Assembly (NCBI GenBank): GCA_023415825.1
Contig: JAEZJF010000006.1
Location: 248,001-312,000 of the forward strand
Source: Bacillota bacterium
Lineage (GTDB): Bacteria; Bacillota; Clostridia; DSM-8532
Reading direction: 5' to 3'
DNA: 64,000 nt
Shown here piece after piece: positions 26,584 through 35,380 of this stretch (position 1 is the stretch's first letter; every line of letters starts with the position of its first letter). A program made the translations under genes and the position numbers. The notes below the pieces were generated by a model that saw nothing but the letters and a program-made list of their open reading frames with translations, made no database searches and was not told where the DNA came from.

Positions 26584-27717
26584 TTAATCACGCCCTTTCT
26601 TCCTTGCCAGGATATCAAACCAGACAGCTATTAACAAAACAATACCGGTAAATATTCCTTGTACATTGGAGCTTACATTTAAAAGACTCATTCCTGTGGT
26701 CAGGCTTGCCATGATCAGTGACCCTACAATTGCACCGAATACTGTTCCCTCACCACCCATAAAGCTGGTTCCGCCGATAACAGCAGCCGATATGGCGCTG
26801 AATTCGAAGGAAATGCCTGCATTGGTGGTTGCAGCGTCAAGTCTGGCAGTGAGAATTAATCCAGATACGGCGCTTAGTGCTCCGACCAGCATATAAATTC
26901 TCATGACTTCCTTATTGAGATTGATGCCTGAAAGCTTTGCCGCTTCCGGATTGCCGCCTATGGCATAAAGCCTTCTGCCGAACCTTGTTTTCATAGATAC
27001 GAAGGCTATCAGGATTGCAGCAACGATCATGATGATAACAGGAACGGGAATACCTTTGTATTGGTTCATTATGTAGGTGAATACCATGACAAGGACCGCA
27101 ATCAAAGCCATCTTGAGAATATGGCTTTGCATTGAGGAAACCGCAATATTTTTTTTCTGCTTATCCACTCTGGATTTTGAAATAAGGAAAACAAACAGGG
27201 CGACTCCGGCGACAGAGATAATATAACCGCTGAGCTTTGAAAGATAGCCCTGTCCAATGGTAAGAAAGCTTGGCTTCATGCCTGAAATGGTTTGATTGTT
27301 AGTTATAATTAAGGTTAAGCTTCTGAAAAGCTGCATACTGGCCAAAGTAACAATGAAGGGCGGTATTTTCTGATAGGATGCCCAATATCCATTCCATGCG
27401 GCAAAAATGACACCGACAGCAATGGGAACAATTATTGACAATGCTGTATTAACACCCATTACCGATTGCATGATGGCACTAACAGCGCCAGTAAACGCAA
27501 CTATGGAGCCCACAGAAAGATCAATGTGTCCGGCTACAATCAGCAATACCATTCCCACTGCTATGATAGCTATTGACGCCGTTTGTCTGAATAGCGTCGA
27601 GAGGTTTCTGGCTTCTAAAAACGTTCCCTTGGTCAAAACCTCAAACACTATCCAGATGGCAGCCAGAGCAAAAACCAATATATAAGAACGCATGTCAATT
27701 TTCTTCCTAACTTCCAT
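26584..27717 (-). CDS. xylH: Xylose ABC transporter permease
   Basis: 377 residues, about ten membrane segments, of the RbsC/XylH family. Marks include VGMVLLIVAGHIDLSVGSI, the EAA-like IGGNPEAAKLSGIN, and AISAAVIGGTSFMGGEGTV. The first codon directly follows the xylG stop, so the two are translationally coupled. With XylF and XylG it imports xylose using ATP. Confidence 0.93.
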   Translation of the reverse strand: MEVRKKIDMRSYILVFALAAIWIVFEVLTKGTFLEARNLSTLFRQTASIAIIAVGMVLLIVAGHIDLSVGSIVAFTGAVSAIMQSVMGVNTALSIIVPIAVGVIFAAWNGYWASYQKIPPFIVTLASMQLFRSLTLIITNNQTISGMKPSFLTIGQGYLSKLSGYIISVAGVALFVFLISKSRVDKQKKNIAVSSMQSHILKMALIAVLVMVFTYIMNQYKGIPVPVIIMIVAAILIAFVSMKTRFGRRLYAIGGNPEAAKLSGINLNKEVMRIYMLVGALSAVSGLILTARLDAATTNAGISFEFSAISAAVIGGTSFMGGEGTVFGAIVGSLIMASLTTGMSLLNVSSNVQGIFTGIVLLIAVWFDILARKKGRD

Positions 27718-29235
27718 TTAACTCACCCCCGTGGCATAGTTCATGATTATTTCTTGAGTGGCCTCACTCTGATTGAGTTCACCTGTTAATTCTCCATTTC
27801 GCATCACCAGAACCCTGTCGCTTATGCCTAAAATTTCAGGCAGCTCCGAGGAAATGATGATAATTCCTACCCCGTTTTCCACCAGATCATTGATAATGTT
27901 ATAGATTTCAAACTTGGCACCGACATCAATTCCTCGGGTAGGCTCATCAAGTATAAGGAGACAGGGCTCGGTCATCAGCCATCTTGCAAGAATAACCTTT
28001 TGCTGATTGCCACCGCTTAGACTTGTAATTTTGTTTTCAAGAGACCCAAGCTTAATCCTTAAATCTGATACAAAGGATTGACACATTACCCTTTCCGATG
28101 TATCGCTGATGGCTAATCCACCCGAAATTTTATTAAGGCTTGCGACACTAATGTTTTCCCGAATAGACGCAGTCGGGATTATCCCAAAGTTTTTTCTATC
28201 CTCGGTTATCAAGCCTATACCATGCCTGATGGCATCCATGGGAGTTGAAATCTTGATAGGAGCCCCTTTAAGATAGACCTCTCCGTTTGAAATGCCGTTG
28301 TAAGCACCAAACAAGCTGTTAACCAGCTCTGTACGCCCGGCACCCATTAAACCCGCTATCCCGAGTATTTCTCCTTTGAATAGCTTGAAATTAATGTTGC
28401 GCAGTTTTTCCTTATTGTCACGGCTATCCCTGACTGAATAGTTTTTAACTTCAAAAAGAAGCTCGCCCCTCTGATGATCCTTACGGGGATATCGCTCAGC
28501 AAGATTTCTGCCCACCATTAAGCGGATAATAGCTTCTTCGTTGAGCTCATGGATACTTTTTGTATCAACGGTCTTGCCATCTCGCAGAACCGTTACGCTG
28601 TCTGCTATCTTAAAAACTTCTTCAATTCTGTGGGATATATAAATACAGGTGACGCCTTCATCTCTCAAAGCTTTAAGTAAATGATGCAGTATCTCGACTT
28701 CACTTTGCGTAAGAGCAGAAGTCGGCTCATCCAGAACAAGAATTTTGCTTTTGCATCTCAGAGCTTTAGCAATTTCCACCAGCTGTTGATGCCCAATACC
28801 TAAATTCCTGACCAATATGCGGGAATCCATTCCGATTCCGACTTTTTTAAGCAGAGTATTGGATTTGGAATACATTTCATCCCAATCTATCAGAAAATGC
28901 TTCATGGGTTCGTCACCCATAAAAAGGTTCTCTGCAATGGAAAGATTCTTGGCCAGGGACAGCTCCTGATAAATAATGCTTATTCCAGCCATCTCTGCAT
29001 CCCTTATGCGATTAAATTGCTGAATCTTCCCATCAATAAGAATATCCCCCGCATAGCTTCCATAAGGATAGACGCCACTTAACACCTTCATCAGGGTTGA
29101 TTTTCCTGCGCCATTTTCTCCCACAAGCGCATGAATTTCTCCTCTGCCTACCTTGAAACTCACATTATCCAATGCCCTAACTCCTGGGAATTCCTTGGTT
29201 ATAGCGTTCATCTCCAGGATATAATCACGTAACAT
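27718..29235 (-). CDS. xylG: Xylose ABC transporter ATP-binding protein
   Basis: 505 residues with two nucleotide-binding halves, as in sugar importers of the CUT2 class. First half: Walker A GENGAGKST and Walker B ILVLDEPTSAL. Second half: degenerate P-loop GLMGAGRTE, signature LSGGNQQK, Walker B LLILDEPTRGID. ATG 29235 is taken because TAGGAGGTG precedes it; the frame is open upstream but lies in the hairpin region. Confidence 0.93.
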   Translation of the reverse strand: MLRDYILEMNAITKEFPGVRALDNVSFKVGRGEIHALVGENGAGKSTLMKVLSGVYPYGSYAGDILIDGKIQQFNRIRDAEMAGISIIYQELSLAKNLSIAENLFMGDEPMKHFLIDWDEMYSKSNTLLKKVGIGMDSRILVRNLGIGHQQLVEIAKALRCKSKILVLDEPTSALTQSEVEILHHLLKALRDEGVTCIYISHRIEEVFKIADSVTVLRDGKTVDTKSIHELNEEAIIRLMVGRNLAERYPRKDHQRGELLFEVKNYSVRDSRDNKEKLRNINFKLFKGEILGIAGLMGAGRTELVNSLFGAYNGISNGEVYLKGAPIKISTPMDAIRHGIGLITEDRKNFGIIPTASIRENISVASLNKISGGLAISDTSERVMCQSFVSDLRIKLGSLENKITSLSGGNQQKVILARWLMTEPCLLILDEPTRGIDVGAKFEIYNIINDLVENGVGIIIISSELPEILGISDRVLVMRNGELTGELNQSEATQEIIMNYATGVS

Positions 29236-29255
29236 TTTTTCACCTCCTACACAGA

Positions 29256-29294
29256 GGTGTGTACCGAAGGAACACACCACAAGCCTCGACCCGT
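29256..29294 (-). repeat. Small hairpin and 3' motif copy B
   Basis: GGTGTGT / ACACACC (29256-29278) forms a short hairpin before xylG. Next to it, on minus, ACGGGTCGAGGCTTGTGG (29294-29277) matches the motif at 39993-40010 and 7916-7935. Confidence 0.4.
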
Positions 29295-29309
29295 AAACCC
29301 GTAATTCTG

Positions 29310-29349
29310 TTAGTGGAGAGAAGGCAGAAACACGCCTTCTCTCCACTAA
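29310..29349 (-). terminator. Strong hairpin between xylF and xylG
   Basis: A perfect 16-bp stem (TTAGTGGAGAGAAGGC with its complement, 8-base loop) begins 12 bases past the xylF stop. There is no T-run after it, so it probably blocks 3' exonucleases and raises xylF mRNA over xylGH rather than fully terminating. Confidence 0.7.
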
Positions 29350-29361
29350 TTAAGCAAGCTA

Positions 29362-30435
29362 TTACTTGGGCCACAGGGCTTTGTCGACGTTCTTGTAAAC
29401 ATCTTCAACCTTGGCAATACCGGCTTTGATGATAACTTCATTAATATTGTTTTTGTCAACCGGAATGGTACTTACAAAGATGGTTGGGATCTTAACAGAG
29501 CCAGCCTCACTGGAAGCTGATGCAGAAGCAGGGCTCTTCTTAGTCTTAGCCATTTCTATTGCAGCCTCTGCTGCTTTTTCAGCCATAGATTTTGACGGGA
29601 AGAGAAGTGTTGTTGTCTGTGTTCCCTCTACAATTCTTTGGAGTGCCGCCGTTTCGCCGTCAGAACCGGCTACCATAGTTTTACCGTCAAGGCCCTGAGC
29701 TTTCAAGGCCTGAATGACAGCTCCTGCCATTCCGTCATTGGAACATATGTATGCGTCACAAGCATTATTATTTTGTGTCAATGCGTTTTCTGCCAGCGAT
29801 AGCGCTTTCTCATTGGACCAGTCGTCCGCCCATTGATCGGATACTATCTTGATGTCGCCTTTATCAATATATGGCTTAAGGACTTCCTGATAGCCATCCC
29901 AATAGAGCTTGGAGTTAATATCCGTCTGTCCGCCGTTCATAATCATGTAATTTCCTTTGGGTACCTTTATAACTGCGGCCTTTGCAATAGATCTTCCGAT
30001 ATCAACAACATCGAAGCCTATGAAGCAATCATACTGAACATCTTTGATCAGACGGGAGTAAGCCATTACAGGAATTCCTGCGTCTTTGATCTTCTTTACT
30101 GATGTACCGGCAGTTTTGCTGTTTGCAGGAACCAAAACAATAGCATCGACCTTTTGATTGATGAGGTTTTCAATTTGGTCGTTCTGAGTTTTTTCATCAT
30201 TGTTTGCATCCTGGATAACAACTGTCGCACCGAGCTTTTCAGCAGCTTCCTGGAAGTACTTTGCTTCCTTGGACCATCTTTCTTCCTTCTGAGTAGCAAG
30301 CGCCAAGCCTATGGTGATTTTTTTCTCAGGTTCGGGAGTGTTCCCTGTTGCAGGAGTGTTCTGCGTGCCGCAGCCACTGAGCATTACCGAAAGCACCATA
30401 GTTGCTGCTAGAAGTACAGCCAGTAATTTCTTCAT
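29362..30435 (-). CDS. xylF: D-xylose ABC transporter substrate-binding lipoprotein
   Basis: 357 residues. Lipoprotein signal MKKLLAVLLAATMVLSVMLSGC, then a short Thr/Pro linker and a class I sugar-binding fold (IGLALATQKEERW; PVMAYSRLI; FIGFDVVDIG; SNDGMAGAV). ATG 30435 follows TTAGGAGG. The xylose assignment comes from similarity to XylF, the paralog 25345-26439 and xylBA in the same window. It heads xylF-xylG-xylH. Confidence 0.9.
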   Translation of the reverse strand: MKKLLAVLLAATMVLSVMLSGCGTQNTPATGNTPEPEKKITIGLALATQKEERWSKEAKYFQEAAEKLGATVVIQDANNDEKTQNDQIENLINQKVDAIVLVPANSKTAGTSVKKIKDAGIPVMAYSRLIKDVQYDCFIGFDVVDIGRSIAKAAVIKVPKGNYMIMNGGQTDINSKLYWDGYQEVLKPYIDKGDIKIVSDQWADDWSNEKALSLAENALTQNNNACDAYICSNDGMAGAVIQALKAQGLDGKTMVAGSDGETAALQRIVEGTQTTTLLFPSKSMAEKAAEAAIEMAKTKKSPASASASSEAGSVKIPTIFVSTIPVDKNNINEVIIKAGIAKVEDVYKNVDKALWPK

Positions 30436-30625
30436 GATTTTTCCTCCTAAATAAATATTTTTTGGTAACAAACTCAATATATTCCTATCTCAGTATTTTA
30501 AAAATTCATATTCTTATTGTCTTTTTGCACATTCCTAAGATAAAAAGAGCTCATACCACAGGAATATAATGGAAACAAGATTGACACTTGACCTGTCATG
30601 TGCAAAAATGTGTAGGGTGATTGAC

Positions 30626-31714
30626 TTGAAAAGAAATAGCAAAAAGAAAACAGGTGAAAAAGTGAAAAAGAATAAATGGAAAGTAGTAGCCATTATAGAA
30701 ATGATAGTACTTATTATTGTTTCTGTGCTGGGCTTATATGGACATGTCATTAAAAACATGCCTGCCTTTCGGTTTATTGACCGGGTTCTCAGCCCCGTAG
30801 ACGGAAGTTCAACCATTATTGACCGCCGCGATAAAGACAATAAGCCCTATCAGCTGACGAAAAATCAGAAATATTATAAAGGCCTGGTTGATGAAAACAG
30901 TATTAATATCCTTGTTATCGGTCCTGACGAAGGAGGCGCCAATTATGATACCCTCATGATTGCAAGCCTTGATGATCAGAATAATATTGTCAAGCTTATT
31001 AATCTTCCCCGCGATATCTACATAGAATATAGCAGTGATGTTAAAAACAAGCTAAAAAAAGTCTGGTCATCCTATAGCTCCTCAAAGGGTATATTCAAAA
31101 TAAATGCTGCTCACACACTCGGAAAACGCCTGGAATATAAAGATGGTAAAGGTCGTTTTGGCAGTGCCGAATATGACTTTACGGCTGACTTGATAGAGGA
31201 AGTTTTTGATATCTACATTGATGATTTTGTATTAATCAAGCCCTCCAGCTTTGAAAAAGTTGTTGATTATTTTGGCGGTGTTAAAATTGATGTTCCTTAT
31301 CTCATGAAATATAAAGATCCGACACAAAATCTGACCATTAACATTAAAAAGGGCTTGCAGACCCTTAATGGCTCACAAGCCGAAGGATTTGTACGGTATC
31401 GTCAGGGTACCGATGAGAATGGTAAACATAAGAGCATCGGCGACGTCGAAAGAAAAAATAATCAGGTTGCTTTTGTCAAAGCTTTTATGGATCAACATCT
31501 GAACCTTAAAAACCTGGGGAAGATCATAACCATTTACAATGATCTTGACAAGTACGTCATCTCCAGTGTTAACCAGCCTGAAGAAGCCGGAGAATACGGT
31601 AAAATTGCTGAGAAGCTTTACAAAAACAAATTTACCCAGGCAAGCAGCGAAATTGAATGCGAAGATATTAAAATAGATGGTGTTTACTATTTAAAACTCA
31701 AACAGGCAGAGTAA
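30626..31714 (+). CDS. LytR-CpsA-Psr (LCP) family protein
   Basis: About 362 residues. A basic cytoplasmic tail, one membrane helix (VVAIIEMIVLIIVSVLGLYG) and an extracellular LCP domain (NILVIGPDEGG; YDTLMIASLD; KLINLPRDIYIEY; VRYRQG...GDVERKNNQ). These enzymes attach glycopolymers to peptidoglycan. The start is uncertain: TTG 30626 (GTAGGGTG upstream), GTG 30662 (AGGTG upstream) or ATG 30569 are all open. A TTGACA at 30581 lies upstream of the first two, which favours them. Confidence 0.88.
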   Translation: MKRNSKKKTGEKVKKNKWKVVAIIEMIVLIIVSVLGLYGHVIKNMPAFRFIDRVLSPVDGSSTIIDRRDKDNKPYQLTKNQKYYKGLVDENSINILVIGPDEGGANYDTLMIASLDDQNNIVKLINLPRDIYIEYSSDVKNKLKKVWSSYSSSKGIFKINAAHTLGKRLEYKDGKGRFGSAEYDFTADLIEEVFDIYIDDFVLIKPSSFEKVVDYFGGVKIDVPYLMKYKDPTQNLTINIKKGLQTLNGSQAEGFVRYRQGTDENGKHKSIGDVERKNNQVAFVKAFMDQHLNLKNLGKIITIYNDLDKYVISSVNQPEEAGEYGKIAEKLYKNKFTQASSEIECEDIKIDGVYYLKLKQAE

Positions 31715-31757
31715 GTTTTTGTATTAAAGTTACATTGAAATTATTTTGCACATTTAT

Positions 31758-31786
31758 TGCCCACCAATTTGTCAAGTGATATAATA
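31758..31786 (+). promoter_or_regulatory. Promoter of oadB
   Basis: TTGCCC (31758-31763), a 17-base spacer, TATAAT (31781-31786), 54 bases before the start codon. Confidence 0.65.
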
Positions 31787-31839
31787 GATGAGATTTTATA
31801 AAGATAAACATCAATTTAGAGCAGGAGGACGTCAAGCAA

Positions 31840-33003
31840 ATGATATTCAATTTCAATGAACTCATCGAGTCATTGCATCAACAAGGTACATCCGTGGGTA
31901 TGTATTTCCTTGGAATGTTTGTCATGTTCGCAATCGGAGGCATTCTAATCTATCTGGCTATTAAAAAGGACTATGAGCCGGCATTACTGCTTCCCATCGG
32001 TTTTGGTGCCATATTGTGCAATATCCCCCTTACAACAATTGTACAGAGTGCCAGTGGTGAAAAAGGAGTATTTGGATTTCTCTATGAAAATACCATTGCC
32101 AATGAGCTCTTCCCCGTTTTGATCTTTATAGCCGTAGGCGCTATGATCGACTTTTCTCCCCTTTTCCAGACCCCGTTGATGCTGTTCTTCGGTGCAGCGG
32201 CCCAATTTGGTATTTTTGCTACTATGATAGTAGCCCTATTACTGGGTTTCGATCTTAAAGAAGCCGGTGCCATTGGTGTTATTGGCGCGGCAGACGGTCC
32301 CACCACTATATTTGTAGCTAATGCTTTTAAGCTTGATAAATTAATAGGTCCACTATCTGTTGCGGCCTATTCCTATATGTCCCTTGTTCCTATTATTCAA
32401 CCCCCTGTTATTAAGGCTTTGACCACAAAAGAAGAAAGAAAAATCCGCATGAATTTCAAGCAGAAGAATGTCAGCAAGCTGACTAAGATTCTGTTCCCCA
32501 TTACCGTTACCGTTGTTGCAGGTATAGTTGCTCCTGAAAGCGTTGCTCTTGTTGGCGCCCTTATGTTTGGTAACCTCATTCGTGAATGTGGTGTTCTTGG
32601 AAGGCTTTCTGAGACAGCCCAAACCACATTGGCCAACCTGGTAACTATTCTTCTTGGTATCACTATCGGTACCACCATGACAGCTTCAGACTTCTTAACT
32701 GTAGAGACTCTTCTTATAATGCTTATGGGTCTTGTGGCCTTCATTTTTGATACAGCAGGCGGCGTTCTTTTTGCCAAGTTTATCAATCTCTTCAGAAAAG
32801 AAAAGATCAATCCCATGGTTGGCGCTGCGGGTATTTCCGCGTTCCCCATGTCCGCCCGTGTCATTCAGAAAATGGCTAAGGACGAGGATCCAATGAACTT
32901 TATCCTTATGCAGTCTGTTGCAGCTAACGTTTCAGGCCAATTGGGTTCAGTTGTTGCAGGAAGTATGATTCTCGTATTAATCGGCAGAATAGTCGGCTTA
33001 TAA
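31840..33003 (+). CDS. oadB: Sodium-translocating decarboxylase beta subunit
   Basis: 387 residues, an OadB/GcdB/MmdB-type integral membrane protein with about ten to eleven segments. Conserved regions include LLLPIGFGAILCNIP, the pore motif GAADGPTTIF, and ISAFPMSARVIQK. It couples decarboxylation of a biotin-bound acid to Na+ export. No carboxyltransferase or biotin-carrier gene is nearby. It starts at ATG 31840 after GGAGGA. Confidence 0.9.
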   Translation: MIFNFNELIESLHQQGTSVGMYFLGMFVMFAIGGILIYLAIKKDYEPALLLPIGFGAILCNIPLTTIVQSASGEKGVFGFLYENTIANELFPVLIFIAVGAMIDFSPLFQTPLMLFFGAAAQFGIFATMIVALLLGFDLKEAGAIGVIGAADGPTTIFVANAFKLDKLIGPLSVAAYSYMSLVPIIQPPVIKALTTKEERKIRMNFKQKNVSKLTKILFPITVTVVAGIVAPESVALVGALMFGNLIRECGVLGRLSETAQTTLANLVTILLGITIGTTMTASDFLTVETLLIMLMGLVAFIFDTAGGVLFAKFINLFRKEKINPMVGAAGISAFPMSARVIQKMAKDEDPMNFILMQSVAANVSGQLGSVVAGSMILVLIGRIVGL

Positions 33004-33023
33004 AAAAGAAGGAGGTTTGAACC

Positions 33024-33173
33024 ATGAGTGATGAAATGATAACAAAGCTTTTACAAGGTCTTGAAGTAACAGGATTTGGTCTCCTCGGCGTGTTCGGCGT
33101 CCTTGTCGCTTTCTATCTGATAGTTGTTCTCCTTGGAAAAATTCCGGAGCGTAAAAGCGAAGCCGAAAACTAA
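33024..33173 (+). CDS. OadG-related small membrane subunit
   Basis: 49 residues with one membrane helix (FGLLGVFGVLVAFYLIVVLL) and a charged tail. ATG 33024 follows AAGGAGG, 20 bases after oadB. Size, topology and position match the small gamma-like subunits that accompany OadB in Clostridia. It lacks the long soluble tail of classical OadG. Confidence 0.8.
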   Translation: MSDEMITKLLQGLEVTGFGLLGVFGVLVAFYLIVVLLGKIPERKSEAEN

Positions 33174-33196
33174 AACCTGATCGAACTTACAATAAG

Positions 33197-33240
33197 AAAG
33201 CGTCTTAAAATGGATTCTTCCAATTTAAGACGCTTTTTTT
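33197..33240 (+). terminator. Terminator of the oadB operon
   Basis: Stem AAAGCGTCTTAAA / TTTAAGACGCTTT (13 bp, perfect) followed by a T-run. Convergent with the next minus gene, so possibly bidirectional. Confidence 0.9.
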
Positions 33241-33268
33241 ATGCACTTCTACAGAAAGCATAAATCGG

Positions 33269-34084
33269 TCATTTAGCCATAATCATATAACTGCCTTGAT
33301 CCAATTTATAAAACAGGTAAACACCTTTATCATTGGTATGGGTTATTTGAACAGGTATATTATTTGCATTAAACAAAACCACAAGCGCATTGTTGACCGG
33401 AAGGCCGTTGCTGTCGGTAATAACGCCATGCAGCGTACCCTTTAAGCTCTTTCTTTTTAAATATACCGTTTCCAGGGTCACAATGGATTGTTCTCTTCCA
33501 GCCTCAAACGTCAGTGTCTTTTCGGTGAAATCCTGAGACTGGACCGTAACCCTGTAAGAGCCGGGGTCTATATTGTCAAATGCATAGAGTCCTTCCTGAT
33601 TGGTAAATGTAAAATCATAGGGATTAAGGCTGTTTGCTTTATAAACAGTGATTTTAATACCACCCAGAGGCTTTTGATACGCATCGCGTACATTTCCTAA
33701 AAGCACAATCCCCCCATTTGAGGCAGGAACAAGCTCAATATTTAAAGCTTTTCTCTCAAGGCCCACTGAAGGTACACTGTCGCTTGAAAAAGTGATATAA
33801 CCCTTTTTTGCAGCTAAAACCCTTATACATGAGGCTAATTTTCCCTGCATGGTGAAGTTACCATCAACATCAGTAAAGTTAAATACAATTGGATTGTAGT
33901 CATTGTCACAGATCTTGATACAGGCACCCTCTATAGGCTTACCTGTCTGCTTGTCACTGACATTACCCATAATGGTGTTTTCATCCCAGGCCATTTCACT
34001 TAAGACTACTTTTTCCAAGCGGTCTTCATTCTCTTCAGCAATAATGACCTTTAGGGGGGGAGTTGGCACTACAGTCTTACTCAA
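33269..34084 (-). CDS. Carboxypeptidase-regulatory-like repeat protein
   Basis: 271 residues with three beta-sandwich repeats of the CarboxypepD_reg/Cna-B kind (NVSDKQTGKPIEGACIKI; NVRDAYQKPLGGIKITVY; GVITDSNGLPVNNALVVL). No signal peptide, membrane helix or sorting motif is seen. The start is TTG 34084 after AAGGAGG. It is divergent from a related gene at 34219. Both may be spore-surface or cytoplasmic structural proteins; this is inference. Confidence 0.8.
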   Translation of the reverse strand: MSKTVVPTPPLKVIIAEENEDRLEKVVLSEMAWDENTIMGNVSDKQTGKPIEGACIKICDNDYNPIVFNFTDVDGNFTMQGKLASCIRVLAAKKGYITFSSDSVPSVGLERKALNIELVPASNGGIVLLGNVRDAYQKPLGGIKITVYKANSLNPYDFTFTNQEGLYAFDNIDPGSYRVTVQSQDFTEKTLTFEAGREQSIVTLETVYLKRKSLKGTLHGVITDSNGLPVNNALVVLFNANNIPVQITHTNDKGVYLFYKLDQGSYMIMAK

Positions 34085-34218
34085 TGCATATCCTCCTTTT
34101 ATCCATTACTAAATCAGTATATGACGTTTTGTTTTAGGGTGTGAAAAGATTGGGACTGCAATCACATAACGAGTATATGACTCATATCCTAATACTGACA
34201 AAAATATGGAGGCTGAAT
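34085..34218. promoter_or_regulatory. Divergent promoters, possibly SigE/SigK type
   Basis: Plus strand: AC (34164-34165), 17 bases, CATATCCTA (34183-34191), matching the SigK pattern AC-N17-CATA-N3-TA. Minus strand: AC, 17 bases, CATATACT. Neither has a good TTGACA/TATAAT pair. This is a consensus match only. Confidence 0.45.
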
Positions 34219-35088
34219 ATGTCCGTCTTAAAGGATGAGTATATTCTCGGGCGATCCATTACAAAAAGTCTTTCAGGGGTGGGAGAAACAATCCGTATCG
34301 ACTTGCGATTAAATTCAAACCCCCACCTTCATTCAGGAGCACTTGTTGGAAAAGTTAAAGATAACCTAGGAAAACCTGTGGCCGATGCAGTAGTGCTTGT
34401 ACTGGATGAAAGCTACGAAATGCTTGCAAACACCACTTCAAGCAACGGTGGCATTTTCTTCATTTCTCCATTAAAGCCGGGCAGGAACTATCATGCCTAT
34501 GCTCAGACTCCCGGATTTATTCTGGCAGAGACTCCTCAATTTACGCTCCATTCAAACGAGACCATTGAGATGGATTTTGTATTGGCACCTGATACAGAGT
34601 ATAACCGGCCTATCATCATAGGAGATGTACAAAACCAGCATGGGCTGCCCATTAAATCAGCTTCTGTCGAGTTATACAGGGTTGAGGGAGCCTCAACAAA
34701 GCTAATATGCCTCTCCTTAACTAATGAAGTGGGCCAATTCGTTCTCCATGATATGGAACCTGGTACGTACTTTATAAAAATTAATGCACTTGGATATTTC
34801 AGCGGATTCTTCCCTGCTGAGATTGGAACAGCCTCAGGAATAACTCGTATGAATCCGATTCTGAAGGAAAACCCAAAGGCTTCCAAGGGAATTATAACAG
34901 GTCTTATTATTGACATGGAAGATCACCCCTTATCCAATGCAGATGTCATTCTCTATCGCGGAGGGAGTAACCAGTCTTTGACGCCTGTCTCATATACCCG
35001 CACCAATCATGAGGGAATCTACCTGTTTGTCAATGTAGCTCAAGGGGAATACCGCATTAATGCTAATCGTTCGGTTACACTCAACTGA
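34219..35088 (+). CDS. Carboxypeptidase-regulatory-like repeat protein
   Basis: 289 residues with three repeats like those of the divergent neighbour (GKVKDNLGKPVADAVVLVL; GDVQNQHGLPIKSASVELY; GLIIDMEDHPLSNADVILY). The repeats lack a signal peptide. ATG 34219 follows ATGGAGG; the frame is open 78 bp upstream but without a ribosome site. The pair probably arose by duplication. Confidence 0.8.
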   Translation: MSVLKDEYILGRSITKSLSGVGETIRIDLRLNSNPHLHSGALVGKVKDNLGKPVADAVVLVLDESYEMLANTTSSNGGIFFISPLKPGRNYHAYAQTPGFILAETPQFTLHSNETIEMDFVLAPDTEYNRPIIIGDVQNQHGLPIKSASVELYRVEGASTKLICLSLTNEVGQFVLHDMEPGTYFIKINALGYFSGFFPAEIGTASGITRMNPILKENPKASKGIITGLIIDMEDHPLSNADVILYRGGSNQSLTPVSYTRTNHEGIYLFVNVAQGEYRINANRSVTLN

Positions 35089-35122
35089 CTTGTCCTATAG
35101 AAAACGTGACATTTAACATCAT

Positions 35123-35160
35123 GGCGAGAAGTCTTGCTCGGACTTTTAGCCTATTTTTTT
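35123..35160 (+). terminator. Terminator after the repeat protein
   Basis: GGCGAGAAGTC pairs with GACTTTTAGCC (nine of eleven) and is followed by TATTTTTTT. Confidence 0.75.
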
Positions 35161-35299
35161 GTTGAATTATCTTTTTTGGTTCCCTTAAAATCAGGAAAAA
35201 GAGGTACGTATAAAAATGACTATAACTCTAAATAATAGTGTGAATCCGGGGCTCATTCTAGCAATATTTACATTATGAAGATAGCCAGTATTAAAAGGT

Positions 35300-35328
35300 T
35301 TGCATTCTTAACAATCTTTCTGTATAAT
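35300..35328 (+). promoter_or_regulatory. Promoter of the EET-like cluster
   Basis: TTGCAT (35300-35305), 17-base spacer, TATAAT (35323-35328), about 50 bases before the first gene's start. The rest of the 35161-35299 gap shows no gene. Confidence 0.65.
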
Positions 35329-35380
35329 AACAATGCATGTTACTGGAAGCCCAGTGATCCAGACCGGAAGGAGCTTAATT

